A program made the position numbers and the translations under genes. Below, piece after piece: positions 17,637-26,997 of a stretch of DNA of 64,000 nt. The notes beneath the pieces are model-generated. The model was not told where the DNA came from, made no database searches, and was given only the letters and a program-made list of their open reading frames with translations. The stretch is from Brevundimonas vesicularis (GTDB lineage: Bacteria > Pseudomonadota > Alphaproteobacteria > Caulobacterales > Caulobacteraceae). The first letter of the stretch is position 1. Every line of letters begins with the position of its first letter. The stretch covers positions 1,364,001 through 1,428,000 of the forward strand of contig NZ_JACHLJ010000001.1 in NCBI RefSeq assembly GCF_014204545.1, in the 5' to 3' direction.

Positions 17637-20009
17637 ATGCGTCACTTCCGTACCTTCTGCCTCGCCGGCGCCGCCGGCCTGGCCCTTGCACCCGTCGCAA
17701 GCGCCCAATCGGGCGTCGCGCCCGGCGCGCCCGGCGCCCCGCCCGTCTGGTCCAGCGCGGCCAAGACCGGCGCAGGCGCCTCTTACGAGGCTTATGTCGA
17801 CGGCCAATATCGCGACGGCGGCCCGACTGGCGCGGTGTCCAAGGTCTGGTATTCCATCGCCGACGGCGTTCTGACCGAGACTATGTACGGCCTGATCCAT
17901 GCGGCCCAGATCAAGGCCCTGCGCTTCGCCGGCGTGACCCAGGACGGTCTGGTCGTCGAAGGCGACGACACTATCAGCCGCACCGAATATCTGCACGTCG
18001 ACGCCCAAGGGCGTCCGCTGTCGCCGGCTTATCGCGTCACGACCCAGGACAAGAACGGCCGCCTTGAGATCGAAAAGCAGATCTTCAGCGACCCCGACCG
18101 CAACGCCTTGGTGTTGCGCGTCACCATCACGGCGCTGAAGGGCGATGTGACGCCCTATCTGATGCTGGAGCCGCACATCGCCAACACCGGCGTCGACGAT
18201 CGCGGTCGGGTCTCGCGCGACGGCTTCCACGCCTGGGAAGGCGACACCCACCTGTTCCTGAAGCCCAGCGAGGCCTTCGACAAGGCCAGCGTCGGCTTCG
18301 TCGGCGCCTCGGACGGCCTGACCGATCTGAAGGACGGCAAGCTGGACTGGACCTACGCCTCCACCGGCGATCAGGCCGGCAACACGATGATGACCGGGGC
18401 TCTGCCGCGCCTGCGCCAAAGCAGCCGGATCACGCGCGACTTCGTCATCGGCTTCGGCGCTAGCGAAGCTGAGGCGCGCGCGGCCGCGGACGGTTCGTTC
18501 TCGACCGGTCTGGACGAGGCGCTCGCCCGCTTCAACGGCGAGGGCGAGCGCGTGGGTTGGGAGGACTATGTCGCCTCGCTGACCGAACTACCGCGCATCG
18601 CCGAACAGGCGACCGACAGCGGCAAGCTGGCCTACGCCTCGGCTCTGATGCTGAAGGTGCAGGAGGATCGCACCCATGCGGGCGCGCTGATCGCCTCGCT
18701 GTCCAATCCGTGGGGCGATACGGTGGACGCGTCGAAATCCTCGACCGGCTACAAGGCCGTCTGGCCGCGCGACTTCTATCAGGTGGCGATGGCTCTGGCG
18801 GCGCTGGGCGACAAGGAGACGCCGCTGGCGGCCTTCAACTATCTGCCTCAGGTTCAGGTCGGCCCGAACACGCCCGGCAACACCGGCGTCGGCGGCTGGT
18901 TCCTGCAGAAGACTCACGTCGATGGCGAACTGGAATGGGTCGCGGTTCAGCTGGACCAGACGGCCATGCCGATCATGCTCGGCTATCGTCTGTGGAAGAT
19001 GGGTTGGCTGTCGGACGTCCAGATGACCGAACACTATCGCTCCATGCTGAAGCCGGCGGCCGACTTCCTGGTCGACGGCGGCAAGATCGGGCTGATGTGG
19101 AATGACGCGGAGATCAAGCCGCCCTTCACCCAGCAGGAACGCTGGGAAGAGCAACAGGGCTATTCGCCGTCCTCGACCGCCGCCGTGGTCGCGGGCCTGA
19201 CGGTGGCTGCCGAAATGGCGCGCGCCTCAGGCGACGCCGCCGGCGCGACGCGCTACCAGATCGCGGCCGACAGCTATGCGTCCAAGATCGAAGAGCGGAT
19301 GTTCACCACCAACGGCGACTTCGGCGACGGTCGCTACTTCATCCGCATCACGCAAAACGAGAACCCGAACGACAAGGCCCCGATCGGCGCCGCCAATGGC
19401 CAGATCGCGCCGGTGGAAGACCGTGTCGTGGACGGCGGCTTCCTGGAACTGGTGCGCTATGGCGTGCGCAAGGCCGACGATCCGCACATCCTGGCAACCC
19501 TGCCCGTCTATGACGACCAGTCGCTGGATCCGCTCTATCGCGTTCGCTACGACTTCGGTCCCGAGGGCGACAAGACGCCGGGCTGGCGGCGTTATGGCGT
19601 CGACGGCTATGGCGAGGACCATCTGACGGGCGCCAACTATGGCGTCGGCGGGGAGATGAGCCCTGGCCAACGCGGTCGGGTCTGGCCGTTCTTCACCGGC
19701 GAGCGCGGTCACTATGAGCTGGCCCGCGTCAGCGTGAACGGCGCCCCCTCTGCCGCCGACATCGCCGCCATCCGCCAGACCTATGTGCGCGGCATGGAGC
19801 GGTTCGCCAACGGCGGACTGATGCTGGCCGAACAGGTGTGGGACGGCGTCGGAAACCCGACGGCCAAGGGTTATGCCGTGGGTCAGAATACGGACTCTGC
19901 GACGCCCCTGGCCTGGACCCACGCGGAATATCTGAAGCTGCTGCGGTCGCTGGCCGATGGCAAGGTCTGGGACAGCTACGACCCCGTCCACGACCGCTAC
20001 GCCCGCTGA
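17637..20009 (+). CDS. GH15 glucoamylase (glucan 1,4-alpha-glucosidase), secreted
   Basis: Releases beta-glucose from non-reducing ends of starch or dextrin. 790 aa from the ATG at 17637 (GAGGA five bases upstream). Signal peptide ends VASAQ. The N-terminal beta-sandwich is followed by an (alpha/alpha)6 barrel with YKAVWPRDFYQV, the substrate-binding segment of bacterial glucoamylases; GGWFLQKTHVDGELEWVAVQ and a late EQVWDG fit the general acid and base regions. Last gene of the operon and followed by a strong terminator. Confidence 0.93.
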   Translation: MRHFRTFCLAGAAGLALAPVASAQSGVAPGAPGAPPVWSSAAKTGAGASYEAYVDGQYRDGGPTGAVSKVWYSIADGVLTETMYGLIHAAQIKALRFAGVTQDGLVVEGDDTISRTEYLHVDAQGRPLSPAYRVTTQDKNGRLEIEKQIFSDPDRNALVLRVTITALKGDVTPYLMLEPHIANTGVDDRGRVSRDGFHAWEGDTHLFLKPSEAFDKASVGFVGASDGLTDLKDGKLDWTYASTGDQAGNTMMTGALPRLRQSSRITRDFVIGFGASEAEARAAADGSFSTGLDEALARFNGEGERVGWEDYVASLTELPRIAEQATDSGKLAYASALMLKVQEDRTHAGALIASLSNPWGDTVDASKSSTGYKAVWPRDFYQVAMALAALGDKETPLAAFNYLPQVQVGPNTPGNTGVGGWFLQKTHVDGELEWVAVQLDQTAMPIMLGYRLWKMGWLSDVQMTEHYRSMLKPAADFLVDGGKIGLMWNDAEIKPPFTQQERWEEQQGYSPSSTAAVVAGLTVAAEMARASGDAAGATRYQIAADSYASKIEERMFTTNGDFGDGRYFIRITQNENPNDKAPIGAANGQIAPVEDRVVDGGFLELVRYGVRKADDPHILATLPVYDDQSLDPLYRVRYDFGPEGDKTPGWRRYGVDGYGEDHLTGANYGVGGEMSPGQRGRVWPFFTGERGHYELARVSVNGAPSAADIAAIRQTYVRGMERFANGGLMLAEQVWDGVGNPTAKGYAVGQNTDSATPLAWTHAEYLKLLRSLADGKVWDSYDPVHDRYAR

Positions 20010-20015
20010 TACGAA

Positions 20016-20047
20016 AACGGCCCCGGAGATCGCTCTCCGGGGCCGTT
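20016..20047 (+). terminator. Terminator after glucoamylase
   Basis: 14-base perfect inverted repeat (arms 20016-20029 and 20034-20047, AACGGCCCCGGAGA) with TTCTC after it. It separates the starch operon from the convergent porin gene. Confidence 0.8.
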
Positions 20048-20068
20048 CTCATTTCAAACTGACGTGGC

Positions 20069-20764
20069 TCAGAAGGTGAGCTTCACAGCCCCGACGATCC
20101 GATCTTCGGCACCGGGCACGCCGTCCACATCGGAGTCGTGATAGCGGACATCGACGCCCACCTTGTCGGTCAGGGCATAGCCGACGCCGACGTTCCAGGT
20201 GGTGTAGTCGTCGCTGACGTCGAGCCATTGCTTGCCGAGCGCACCTGACACCGTCCACTTGGGCGCCGGCGAGAAGGCGGCGTTGACCTCGGCGTAGGTC
20301 GCCTCGTCGTCGATGCCGAAGAAGTCGGGCGAGTAATAGACGGCCGCGCCGAAGGTGGCCGGACCGACCGCGCGCGAGGCCGCAGCCTTGAACTCGGCGT
20401 AGTTATAGTCCGCGCCGTCCGGCTCTCCGACATACAGATAGCCGATCACGCCGAAGTCGAGCGCGAAACCGCCGGCCTCGGTGCGATAGCCGCCGTAGAG
20501 ATCGACCTCCGCATCGGTGTCATCGCCAAAGTCGACGTTGGAGGCCCAGGCGCCGCCATAGAAGTTGCCCGACGTCAGATCGACGCCGCCCTGAATGGCG
20601 GGATCCTCGCCGGTCTGGCTGAAGCCGCGGAACACATAGTCGCTGACGACGCCGACGTTCCAGGCGACGTCGACGGTGCTCTGGGCCGAGGCCGGCGCGG
20701 CGAGGCCGATCAGACCCATGGCGAGCGTTGCAGCGGCAGCCGCACGGATGGTGATCTTGTTCAT
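20069..20764 (-). CDS. TorF family putative porin
   Basis: 231 aa outer-membrane beta-barrel. Signal peptide ends APASAQ. The family start WNVGVVSDYVFRGFSQT is present, and the C-terminus ends in LTF, the aromatic end expected for a barrel. RBS AAGGGGATA upstream of the ATG. It lies 81 bases downstream of the ammonium transporter on the same strand, so it may pass small nitrogen compounds through the outer membrane; that role is inferred only from linkage. Confidence 0.88.
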   Translation of the reverse strand: MNKITIRAAAAATLAMGLIGLAAPASAQSTVDVAWNVGVVSDYVFRGFSQTGEDPAIQGGVDLTSGNFYGGAWASNVDFGDDTDAEVDLYGGYRTEAGGFALDFGVIGYLYVGEPDGADYNYAEFKAAASRAVGPATFGAAVYYSPDFFGIDDEATYAEVNAAFSPAPKWTVSGALGKQWLDVSDDYTTWNVGVGYALTDKVGVDVRYHDSDVDGVPGAEDRIVGAVKLTF

Positions 20765-20845
20765 AGTCTATCCCCTTGTTGTGCTTGTTCTACTCGAGGT
20801 CGGAAAAGTCGGGCGCGGGGTTTGGGAGCCGCGCCCGATCTCAGC

Positions 20846-22189
20846 TCAGTGTTCCAGCGCTTCGCCGTGAAGCGAGGTGTCCAGACCGGCGGCTTCCTCC
20901 GCCTCGCTCACGCGCAGGCCCGTGGTGAACTTGCAGATGAACAGGATGATCAGGGTGCCGACGGCGCTGTAGACGATGGTCCACAGAAGCCCCAGCGCCT
21001 GGGCGCCGACATTGGCGCCTTCCGACAGGCTGTTGATCGCGGTCGTGGCGAACACGCCGGTCAGCAGGGCGCCGATCAGGCCGCCTGCGCCGTGGATGCC
21101 GAAGGCGTCCAGACTGTCGTCATAACGCAGCAGCTTCTTGATCCACACCGACGAGGCGTAGCAGGCCGGACCGGCGATCAGGCCGATGATAACCGCGCCC
21201 TTGGGATCGACGAAGCCGGCCGCCGGCGTGATGGCGACCAGACCCGCGACGACGCCCGACAGCATGCCGACCAGCGAGACCTTCTTCTTCTCGATATATT
21301 CGACGATCTTCCAGGTCAGAGCGCCTGCGGCCGCGGCCAGGATGGTGTTCAACAGAGCTACGCCCATCAGGTCGTTGGCGGCGCCCGCCGAACCGGCGTT
21401 GAAGCCGATCCAGCCGACCAGCAGCAGCGAGGCGCCGATCATGGTCAGGACGGGGTTGTGGGCGGTGATGACCTCTGTGCCGTAGCCCTTACGGCGACCC
21501 AGGAAGATGGCGCAGACCAGGCCCGCGACGCCCGAGTTGACGTGAACGACAGCCCCGCCCGCGAAATCCAGCACGCCCGCCGAACCTAGGAAGCCGCCAC
21601 CCCAGACCCAGTGGCAGATCGGCGCATAGACCAGCAGCGACCACAGGGCGGTGAACAGCAGCAGCGCCGAATATTTAAACCGCTCGGCGAAGGCGCCGGT
21701 GATCAGCGCCGGGGTGATGATGGCGAAGGTCATCTGGAAGGAGATGAACAGGAATTCGGGAATGCCCGGCAGCAGGGCGTTGGCGGTCTTCAGCGACACG
21801 CCGTTCAGGAACAGCATGTCCAGGCTGCCGACATAGGGCTGAAGCGCCGCATTGCCGTTGGCGCCGAAGGCCAGGCTGTAGCCTGCGATGAACCACACCA
21901 GCGACACCACGGCGAATACGCCGACGGACTGGGTGATGGTGGCGATGACGTTCTTCTTGCGCACCATGCCGCCATAGAACAGCGCCAGACCGGGGAGGGT
22001 CATCAGCAGAACCAGGGCGGTCGAGGTGCCAAGCCATGAGGCGCCGGCGCTGTCCAGCTCAAGCGCAGCCTGGTGGCCGAGCAAGGCGGGCGCGGCGTCC
22101 TGCGCATTCGCCGCGCCGGCAGCCATCAGACAGAGTGTGGGAAGTAGGAGCGCAGCCGCTCCCATAAGTCGTTTCGTGGTCTGCGACAT
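20846..22189 (-). CDS. amtB: Ammonium transporter AmtB
   Basis: 447 aa with a signal-like N-terminus (ANAQDAAP) and 11 membrane segments. Family landmarks include LALFYGGMVRKKNV, the pore-lining FAGGAVVHVNSGVAGL (first pore His) and DAFGIHGAGGLIGALLTG (second pore His). Ammonium/ammonia conduction across the inner membrane. No glnK lies beside it, which is unusual since glnK-amtB pairs are common. No sigma-54 promoter with correct GG/GC spacing was found in the upstream 120 bases. Confidence 0.95.
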   Translation of the reverse strand: MSQTTKRLMGAAALLLPTLCLMAAGAANAQDAAPALLGHQAALELDSAGASWLGTSTALVLLMTLPGLALFYGGMVRKKNVIATITQSVGVFAVVSLVWFIAGYSLAFGANGNAALQPYVGSLDMLFLNGVSLKTANALLPGIPEFLFISFQMTFAIITPALITGAFAERFKYSALLLFTALWSLLVYAPICHWVWGGGFLGSAGVLDFAGGAVVHVNSGVAGLVCAIFLGRRKGYGTEVITAHNPVLTMIGASLLLVGWIGFNAGSAGAANDLMGVALLNTILAAAAGALTWKIVEYIEKKKVSLVGMLSGVVAGLVAITPAAGFVDPKGAVIIGLIAGPACYASSVWIKKLLRYDDSLDAFGIHGAGGLIGALLTGVFATTAINSLSEGANVGAQALGLLWTIVYSAVGTLIILFICKFTTGLRVSEAEEAAGLDTSLHGEALEH

Positions 22190-22297
22190 GAGCTAGTACC
22201 CCCTATGCAATCTCGCAGTTGCGAAGACTTTACCGCATTTGTGATAGGCGCAAGGGGCTAGACCGTGAACGGCGCAACTTTCTTGCAACGGTCACGG

Positions 22298-22339
22298 AGA
22301 AAAAGAACAGGGCCGCACGATCTTGCGATCCTGCGGCCC
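22298..22339 (-). terminator. Terminator of the ilv-leu operon, after leuB
   Basis: Reverse strand: GGGCCGCA / TGCGGCCC stem (arms 22332-22339 and 22310-22317) followed by TGTTCTTTTTCTCC. It lies about 70 bases after the leuB stop. Confidence 0.75.
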
Positions 22340-22406
22340 GATATCAGATTCTTTATGCCGACCAAGCCAAGCTGAGTGGCAGGATTTTCAGCCTCAGTTT
22401 AAGGCG

Positions 22407-23513
22407 TCAGGCCCAGTGCATCTGCACCCGATGCGCTGCCGCCCAATGGATGGCGCGGATGGCGTCGATGACGGCTTCGGTCGCCGCGCGCGTGCCCAGT
22501 GCGCCGCCCAGATCGGCCGTCACGGCGCCGGCCGCCAGAACGGCGGCGACGGCGGCCTCGATGGAATCGGCCTCGTCCTCCAGTTTCAGGCTGTGACGCA
22601 GCAGCAGGGCTGCCGACAGAATGGTCCCGACCGGATTGGCCAGATCCTGACCGGCGATGTCGGGCGCCGAGCCGTGGATCGGCTCAAACAGGCCCGGCCC
22701 GCCCGCGCCCAGCGACGCCGACGGCAACAGGCCGATGGAGCCGCCCAGCACCGAAATCTCATCCGACAGGATGTCGCCGAACATGTTTTCGGTCAGGATG
22801 ACATCGTATTCGCGCGGCTTACGGATCAGGTGCATGGCCATAGAGTCCACCAGGGCGTGCTCCAGGGTGATGTCGGAGAACTCCTCGGCATGGATGCGGG
22901 TCACGACCTCGCGCCACAGACGGCTGGTCTCCATCACATTGGCCTTATCGACAGAGGTCACCTTGCCGCGACGCTGTTGGGCGGTCTGGAAGGCGGCGCG
23001 GGTCACCCGCTCGATCTCCGGAACGGTGTATTCGCAAAGGTCGGTGGCGCGGTCGGCGGTCCGGGTCTTCTCGCCGAAATAGACGCCGCCGGTCAGTTCG
23101 CGGAAGACGATCAGATCGACGCCCTCAACGATCTCCTTCTTCAGCGGCGAACGGTGGGCCAGCACCGGCGACACCTGCAACGGCCGCAGATTGGCGAACA
23201 GGCCCATCGCCTTGCGGATCGCCAACAGCCCCTGTTCTGGACGCGCCTTGCCGCCATCCCATTTGGGCCCGCCCACGGCGCCCAGCAGCACGGCGTCGGA
23301 CGCGACGCAGGCCGCGCGCGTGGCCTCGGGCAAGGGCTCGCCCGTTTCGTCGATGGCCGCACCACCGATCAGATGCTCGGCGAACTCGAAATGGTGACCA
23401 TAGAAGTCGCCGATGACCCGCAAAACGTCTCGCGCGGCCCGTGTGACCTCCGGTCCGACGCCGTCGCCGGGCAGCAGGACGATGTTGTAGGTCTTGGTGG
23501 CGGCGGTGCTCAT
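22407..23513 (-). CDS. leuB: 3-isopropylmalate dehydrogenase
   Basis: Third step of leucine synthesis: NAD-dependent oxidative decarboxylation of 3-isopropylmalate in the cytosol. 368 aa, full length. Motifs: [11 protein letters not shown] at the N-terminus, ELTGGVYFG, the metal and substrate segment DSMAMHLI followed by [11 protein letters not shown], and [12 protein letters not shown]. The start overlaps the leuD stop by four bases. Last gene of the eight-gene operon. Confidence 0.97.
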   Translation of the reverse strand: MSTAATKTYNIVLLPGDGVGPEVTRAARDVLRVIGDFYGHHFEFAEHLIGGAAIDETGEPLPEATRAACVASDAVLLGAVGGPKWDGGKARPEQGLLAIRKAMGLFANLRPLQVSPVLAHRSPLKKEIVEGVDLIVFRELTGGVYFGEKTRTADRATDLCEYTVPEIERVTRAAFQTAQQRRGKVTSVDKANVMETSRLWREVVTRIHAEEFSDITLEHALVDSMAMHLIRKPREYDVILTENMFGDILSDEISVLGGSIGLLPSASLGAGGPGLFEPIHGSAPDIAGQDLANPVGTILSAALLLRHSLKLEDEADSIEAAVAAVLAAGAVTADLGGALGTRAATEAVIDAIRAIHWAAAHRVQMHWA

Positions 23514-24097
23514 CTTACGGTCTCTTTCGATCGCTCGTAGGCTTCGATTTTAGGCATGTTTGCTTGCAGCCAGCCTAGGGTGTCCACCCCGTCCAGCAGG
23601 CATTGACGGGCGAAGGATTCGACCCCGAACGGCACGGGTTCGGCATTGCCGCGCTGGATCTGATTGGCCTGGAGGTCGATCGTGACCGGCTGGTCCGGCT
23701 GCGACGCCAGATCGTCCCAAACCGCCTGACTGACGACGATGGGCAGCAGACCGTTTTTCAGCGCATTCGATGTAAAAATGTCAGCGATTTCGGTCGAAAT
23801 CACCGCCCGGAACCCATAGTCCAGCAGGGCCCAAGGCGCATGTTCGCGCGACGAACCGCAGGCGAAGTTCCGGCCCGCCAGCAAGATGCGATGCTCGGCC
23901 GGATCGATCCGGTTCAGAATGGCCTCGGGCTTTTCCGAGCCGTCGTCCTCGTAACGCCAGTCATAGAAGGCGGCCTTGCCCAGCCCTTCGCGCGTGGTCG
24001 TGGTCAGGAACCGCGCCGGAATGATCTGGTCGGTGTCGATATTGGCCTGGCTCAGGGTCACGGTCTTGGAGGTCAGCACCTGGAAGGGTTCAGACAT
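23510..24097 (-). CDS. leuD: 3-isopropylmalate dehydratase small subunit
   Basis: Swivelling domain of the isopropylmalate isomerase; pairs with LeuC. 195 aa. Typical motifs [13 protein letters not shown] and [21 protein letters not shown]. Eight-base overlap with leuC upstream and four-base overlap with leuB downstream, so production of the two subunits is coupled. Confidence 0.97.
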   Translation of the reverse strand: MSEPFQVLTSKTVTLSQANIDTDQIIPARFLTTTTREGLGKAAFYDWRYEDDGSEKPEAILNRIDPAEHRILLAGRNFACGSSREHAPWALLDYGFRAVISTEIADIFTSNALKNGLLPIVVSQAVWDDLASQPDQPVTIDLQANQIQRGNAEPVPFGVESFARQCLLDGVDTLGWLQANMPKIEAYERSKETVR

Positions 24098-25502
24098 GTT
24101 CGACCTCCTTCAGAAAGACGCGCGGATCGGTCAGCACCCCGGCAACCGCCGTCGCCGCTGCCGTCGCTGGACTGGCCAGAATGGTGCGGGCGTCCTTGCC
24201 CTGACGCCCTTCGAAATTGCGGTTCGATGTGGATACGGCCAGTTGGCCCGGCGCGACGAAATCGCCGTTCATGGCGATGCACATCGAACAGCCGGGAATG
24301 CGCCACTCGGCCCCGGCGGCGATGAAGACCTCATGCAGCCCCTCGGCTTCGGCGTCGCGACGCACGGCCTCTGACCCCGGCACCACCAGCACGCGCAGAC
24401 CCGGCTTGACCTTCCTGCCGCGCAGCACCTCTGCGGCGGCGCGCAAATCGGGCAGGCGCCCGTTGGTGCAGGAGCCGATGAAGACCACGTCCACCGGCTG
24501 GCTGGTCGTCGCCTCCCCGGCCGTGAAGCCCATATAGGCGATGGCCTTGCGGTCTGAGTCCGACTGCGGTTGCGGCACGGGCGAGCCGATGGGCGCGCCG
24601 GCGTCCGGCGTCGTGCCCCAGGTCGCCATCGGACGGATGGCGGCGCCGTCGATGACGACTTCCTTGTCGAAGACCGCGCCCGGATCGCTGGACAGTTTCA
24701 GCCATTCGGCCGTCGCCGCCTCATAGTCGGCGGGGACGTGCTTGCGACCGCGCAGCCAATCAATGGTCGTCTGGTCTGGCGCGATCATGCCGGCCCGCGC
24801 CCCGGCTTCTATGGACATGTTGCACAGGGTCATCCGCCCTTCCATGTCCAGCGACCGCACCGCCTCGCCCGCGTATTCGATGACATAGCCGGTGCCGCCG
24901 CCGAAGCCGATGGCGGCGATGACGGCCAGGGCGACATCCTTGCCCGAGACGCCGGGCTGCAGCTTTCCGTCCACCGTCACCCGCATGGCCTTGGCCTTGC
25001 GCTGCAACAGGCATTGGGTCGCCAGCACATGGCCGACCTCGGACGTGCCGATGCCGAAGGCCAAGGCGCCGAAGGCCCCATGCGTCGCCGTATGGCTGTC
25101 GCCGCAGACCACGGTCATGCCCGGCTGTGTCAGACCCAGTTCCGGTCCCATGACATGGACCACGCCGCGATCGTCCGAATCCCATCCCGCCAGCGGCACG
25201 CCGTGGGCGGCGCAGTTCCGCTCCAGCGTATGGACCTGAGCCTCGGCCTGGGCCGTGACATAGGGCTTCAGGCCGTTCAGCCCCGCCGGCAGCGTGGGCG
25301 TCGAATGGTCCAGGGTCGCATAGGTCCGGTCGGGACGACGCACCTTCAGCCCGCGCGCCTCGATCTCGCTGAAGGCCTGCGGGCTGGTGACTTCGTGGAC
25401 CAGATGCAGGTCGACATACAACACCCCCGGCGTATCGACCGTTTCCGACCGCACGACGTGGGCGTCCCACACCTTGTCGAACAGGGTCTTGGGATCAGGC
25501 AT
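24090..25502 (-). CDS. leuC: 3-isopropylmalate dehydratase large subunit
   Basis: Aconitase-family [4Fe-4S] enzyme, 470 aa. Begins [15 protein letters not shown]. Cluster-binding cysteines are visible in SCTNGR and the CSMC pair; [19 protein letters not shown] is the classical active-site segment. The start at 25502 is preferred over an upstream reading because it matches the family N-terminus; it overlaps leuA by eight bases. Confidence 0.97.
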   Translation of the reverse strand: MPDPKTLFDKVWDAHVVRSETVDTPGVLYVDLHLVHEVTSPQAFSEIEARGLKVRRPDRTYATLDHSTPTLPAGLNGLKPYVTAQAEAQVHTLERNCAAHGVPLAGWDSDDRGVVHVMGPELGLTQPGMTVVCGDSHTATHGAFGALAFGIGTSEVGHVLATQCLLQRKAKAMRVTVDGKLQPGVSGKDVALAVIAAIGFGGGTGYVIEYAGEAVRSLDMEGRMTLCNMSIEAGARAGMIAPDQTTIDWLRGRKHVPADYEAATAEWLKLSSDPGAVFDKEVVIDGAAIRPMATWGTTPDAGAPIGSPVPQPQSDSDRKAIAYMGFTAGEATTSQPVDVVFIGSCTNGRLPDLRAAAEVLRGRKVKPGLRVLVVPGSEAVRRDAEAEGLHEVFIAAGAEWRIPGCSMCIAMNGDFVAPGQLAVSTSNRNFEGRQGKDARTILASPATAAATAVAGVLTDPRVFLKEVEHV

Positions 25503-26745
25503 ATTGGGCCACGACCTTGGACACGCCATCGACCCGGTCGATGATGGCGATCAGTTCGGCGTCATTGATCTCGCCGATCTGATCCGCACGCGACTTGAAG
25601 CCCGCGACCACCGCCGCCAGACGCTCGCCCTCGATGGGACGGCCGATGGTTTCGGCGCGCTTGGCGATGGCGTGACGGCCCGAATGCTTGCCCAGCACGA
25701 ACCAGCTGCCCTCAAAGCCCACATCCTGGGGCCGCATGATTTCGTAGGTGCGGCTGTCGGCCAGCATGCCGTGCTGATGGATGCCCGCCTCATGGGCGAA
25801 GGCGTTGATGCCCACCACGGACTTGTTACGGGCGATGACTGTCTCGGTGATCTCGCACAGAATCTTGGAGGCGCGCACCAGATGGCGGCTGTCGGCGCCG
25901 GTCGTGACGCCATAGCGGTCCTCACGGACCTTCAGCGCCATGACGACCTCTTCGATCGAGCAGTTGCCGGCCCGTTCGCCGATGCCGTTGATCGCGCCCT
26001 CGATCTGACGCGCGCCGCCTTCGACGGCGGCCAGGGAGTTGGCGACCGCCATGCCCAAGTCGTCATGGCAGTGGGTCGAGAAGATGACGTGCGGATGCCG
26101 CTTCTTGATGCGCGCGGCCAGGGCGGCGAACCGCTCGCGCACCTCTTGGGGGGTCGCATAGCCGACGGTGTCGGGCACGTTCAGGGTGCGGGCGCCGGCG
26201 TCGGCGGCGGCCTCCAGCACATCGGCCAGAAACTCCGGCTCGGTGCGGAAGGCGTCCTCGGCCGAGAACTCGACGTCGTCGAACAGGCTGCGGGCGTATT
26301 CCACCGACCGCACGGCCGTCGACAGCACCTCACTGGTGGACATCTTCAGCTTGGCGGAGCGGTGGATCGGGCTGGTGCCGATGAAGGTGTGGCACCGGCG
26401 GTGCGACTTCGGCGCCGGCGCCAGGGCGCGGAAGGTGGCGTCGATATCCTTCTCGTTGGCGCGCGACAGGGAGCAGAAGATCGGTCCCTCGACCTCGCCC
26501 GCCACGCGGCGGATGCAGTCCTCGTCGCCGGGCGAGGCGGCGGCGAAGCCGGCCTCGATAACGTCGACGCCCAGGTCCCGCAGAACCTGGGCCATCTTCA
26601 CCTTGGCCTGGGCGGACATCGAGAAGCCCGGAGCCTGTTCCCCGTCGCGCATCGTCGTGTCGAAGACGATGACGCGGTTGGGATCGGCGGCGATCTCCTC
26701 TGTGCGGGATACGCCCGATACTCGTACGCTTTCGGGGGTAATCAT
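25495..26745 (-). CDS. leuA: 2-isopropylmalate synthase, short form without the C-terminal regulatory domain
   Basis: Condenses acetyl-CoA with 2-oxoisovalerate, the first leucine-specific step. About 416 aa. The HMGL-like catalytic barrel is intact: [13 protein letters not shown] (metal site), [13 protein letters not shown] (metal His pair) and [13 protein letters not shown]. It then ends shortly after the linker, so the roughly 100-residue LeuA dimerisation/allosteric domain that binds leucine in full-length enzymes (about 510-550 aa) is missing. The ATG at 26745 overlaps the ilvN stop (TGATG); a GTG three bases earlier is possible. Homocitrate or citramalate synthase activity is an alternative, but the leuCDB neighbours favour LeuA. 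Confidence 0.9.
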   Translation of the reverse strand: MITPESVRVSGVSRTEEIAADPNRVIVFDTTMRDGEQAPGFSMSAQAKVKMAQVLRDLGVDVIEAGFAAASPGDEDCIRRVAGEVEGPIFCSLSRANEKDIDATFRALAPAPKSHRRCHTFIGTSPIHRSAKLKMSTSEVLSTAVRSVEYARSLFDDVEFSAEDAFRTEPEFLADVLEAAADAGARTLNVPDTVGYATPQEVRERFAALAARIKKRHPHVIFSTHCHDDLGMAVANSLAAVEGGARQIEGAINGIGERAGNCSIEEVVMALKVREDRYGVTTGADSRHLVRASKILCEITETVIARNKSVVGINAFAHEAGIHQHGMLADSRTYEIMRPQDVGFEGSWFVLGKHSGRHAIAKRAETIGRPIEGERLAAVVAGFKSRADQIGEINDAELIAIIDRVDGVSKVVAQYA

Positions 26746-26996
26746 CACGCGGCCTCGGATTGAATAATGTCGTTGCTGATGCGGCGCACGCCGAACAGCC
26801 GGTCGATCTGGCGACCCAGGTTGTCCATGCAGCGGCCCGCGTCGCGGCCGCGCACCGTCAGAGCGATGCGGCGGAAGGCGCCCTCGTCAGCCAGGGCCAT
26901 GCCGTCGATGTGGAAGCCCCGGCGCTCCACCAGGCCGATGAGACGCTGAAGCGAACCGTCCGCGCGGTCGATCTGGATGTGGATCGTGTTGCTCAT
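26745..26996 (-). CDS. Acetolactate synthase small subunit, short IlvM-like ACT protein
   Basis: Only 83 aa, one ACT domain (TIHIQIDRADGSLQRLIGLVERRG). The usual alphaproteobacterial IlvN/IlvH is about 160-190 aa with an extra C-terminal domain. The size matches E. coli IlvM, the small subunit of the valine-resistant isozyme II. One base separates it from ilvB upstream. It likely activates the large subunit without giving strong valine feedback; that is inferred from the family. Confidence 0.88.
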   Translation of the reverse strand: MSNTIHIQIDRADGSLQRLIGLVERRGFHIDGMALADEGAFRRIALTVRGRDAGRCMDNLGRQIDRLFGVRRISNDIIQSEAA

Positions 26997-26997
26997 C

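Noticed and set aside
22190-22297. Sigma-54 promoter for amtB
   Set aside because: TTGCA is present near the gene but no GG lies at the required distance upstream.
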